The notes under the pieces are model-generated. The model did no database searches. It was given only the letters and a program-made list of their open reading frames with translations, and was not told where the DNA came from. A stretch of DNA of 37,416 bases. Source: 70-18 sp041691815 (GTDB lineage Bacteria > Pseudomonadota > Alphaproteobacteria > Acetobacterales > Acetobacteraceae). Location of the stretch: contig JBEPTZ010000032.1 of the NCBI GenBank assembly GCA_041691815.1, positions 1 through 37,416 of the forward strand. The letters are read 5' to 3'. A program made the position numbers and the translations under genes. Each line of letters begins with the position of its first letter. The stretch's first letter is position 1. Positions 36,587 to 37,416 of the stretch are shown here, one piece after another.

Positions 36587-37416
36587 ATGATGATGATCTT
36601 CGGCTATCCCGCGCCGCTGCTGTTCGGCCAGCTCCTGCTGGGGCTGATCAACGGGGCATTCTACGCGCTGCTCTCGCTCGGGCTTGCCGTGATCTTCGGC
36701 ATGCTGAACATCGTCAACTTCGCCCACGGCGCGCTGTTCATGCTCGGCGCGTTCGTGGCCTGGGGGCTGCTGAATTATCTGGGGGTGAATTACTGGTTCG
36801 CCCTGCTGCTGGCGCCGCTGATCGTCGGCGCCTTCAGCGTGGTGATCGAGCGGCTGATGATCAGCCGGCTGTACAAGCTCGATCCGGTCTATGGCCTGCT
36901 GCTGACCTTCGGGCTGGCGCTGATCATCGAGGGGCTGGCGCGCAACGAATACGGCAGCTCGGGCCTGCCCTACGCGATTCCGCCGCTGCTGCAGGGCGGC
37001 GTCAATCTCGGCTTCATGTTCCTGCCGATCTATCGCGGCTGGGTGGTGGTGGCCGCCGTGGTGATGTGCCTGGCCACCTGGCTGGTGATCGAGAAGACCT
37101 CGCTCGGCGCCACCTTGCGGGCGGCGACCGAGAATGCGGCGCTGGTGCAGGCGTTCGGGGTGAACGTGCCGCGGATGGTGACGCTGACCTTTGCCGGCGG
37201 TGCCGCACTGGCGGCGTTCGCCGGGGTGCTGGCGGCGCCGATCTATTCGGTGAACCCGAACATGGGCTCCAACTTCATCATCGTGGTGTTCGCGGTGGTG
37301 GTGATCGGCGGCATGGGCTCGATCATGGGCTCGGTCATCAGCGGCTTCGGGCTGGGGGTGATCGAGGGGTTGACCAAGGTGTTCTATCCGCAAGGGTCGG
37401 CCACGGTGGTTTTTGT
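36587..37416 (+). CDS. livH: Branched-chain-type ABC transporter permease LivH (3' end outside window)
   Basis: The first 276 codons of an inner-membrane permease are present; the frame runs off the end. It starts MMMIFGYPAPLLFGQLLLGLINGAFYALLSLGLAVIFGMLNIVNFAHGALFMLGAF, the classic LivH entry with NFAHG. The cytoplasmic coupling segment TSLGATLRAATENAALVQAFGVNVPRMVTLTFAGGAALAAFAGVL follows. About seven hydrophobic helices are visible. It should form a heterodimer with a LivM permease, expected just downstream. Three ATG codons in a row at 36587 leave the exact start ambiguous by two residues. The order G, F, binding proteins, H differs from the usual K-H-M-G-F. Confidence 0.93.
   Translation, partial: MMMIFGYPAPLLFGQLLLGLINGAFYALLSLGLAVIFGMLNIVNFAHGALFMLGAFVAWGLLNYLGVNYWFALLLAPLIVGAFSVVIERLMISRLYKLDPVYGLLLTFGLALIIEGLARNEYGSSGLPYAIPPLLQGGVNLGFMFLPIYRGWVVVAAVVMCLATWLVIEKTSLGATLRAATENAALVQAFGVNVPRMVTLTFAGGAALAAFAGVLAAPIYSVNPNMGSNFIIVVFAVVVIGGMGSIMGSVISGFGLGVIEGLTKVFYPQGSATVVF

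Overview
The window is a GC-rich stretch of an alphaproteobacterial chromosome, most likely from the Acetobacteraceae. The clues are strong GC preference at third codon positions, a secreted VYPP-repeat protein of a type I recall from that family, and mosaic AT-rich hairpin repeats hugging stop codons. I see no integrase, transposase, phage gene, CRISPR array, tRNA or rRNA. Coding density is high and no gap exceeds 300 bases.

Region 1 (1-6110): the 3' end of a type III PLP ornithine-type decarboxylase, an MFS transporter, then an overlapping set of diaminopropionate ammonia-lyase, amidase and glutathione S-transferase, which runs into a convergent second GST. The theme is amino-acid and amide nitrogen catabolism.

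Region 2 (6170-12967): hydantoinase/oxoprolinase subunits B then A, a PIG3-type quinone oxidoreductase, a DMT exporter and a YbfF-type esterase, all on the + strand. Codon use here is markedly G-ending, unlike region 1. Copies of the hairpin repeat fill the hyuB-hyuA and hyuA-qor gaps.

Region 3 (12974-18513, minus strand): two tandem paralogous small secreted proteins, an RlmD-type rRNA methyltransferase, glutaryl-CoA dehydrogenase and an RhlE-like DEAD-box helicase. The small-gene duplication appears to have carried a copy of the 3' tail of rlmD, which survives as a remnant between the paralogues.

Region 4 (18767-21764, plus strand): an alpha/beta hydrolase, the secreted VYPP protein and a GH15 glucanase/trehalase.

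Region 5 (30685-21772, minus strand): a self-contained RND efflux operon in the order outer-membrane lipoprotein, adaptor, MdtB-like pump, MdtC-like pump.

Region 6 (30837-37416): a MaoC hydratase and CoA-ester lyase pair, divergent from a branched-chain-type ABC importer (LivG, LivF, two tandem Tat-exported binding proteins, and LivH running off the end). A coupled uptake and catabolism module for an organic acid is plausible but unproven.

The least conventional signals are the four covarying hairpin repeats placed 4-14 nt after stop codons (one seems to contain or abut the start of rlmD), the duplication scar carrying an rlmD tail, and tandem binding proteins that differ in what look like ligand-contact positions.
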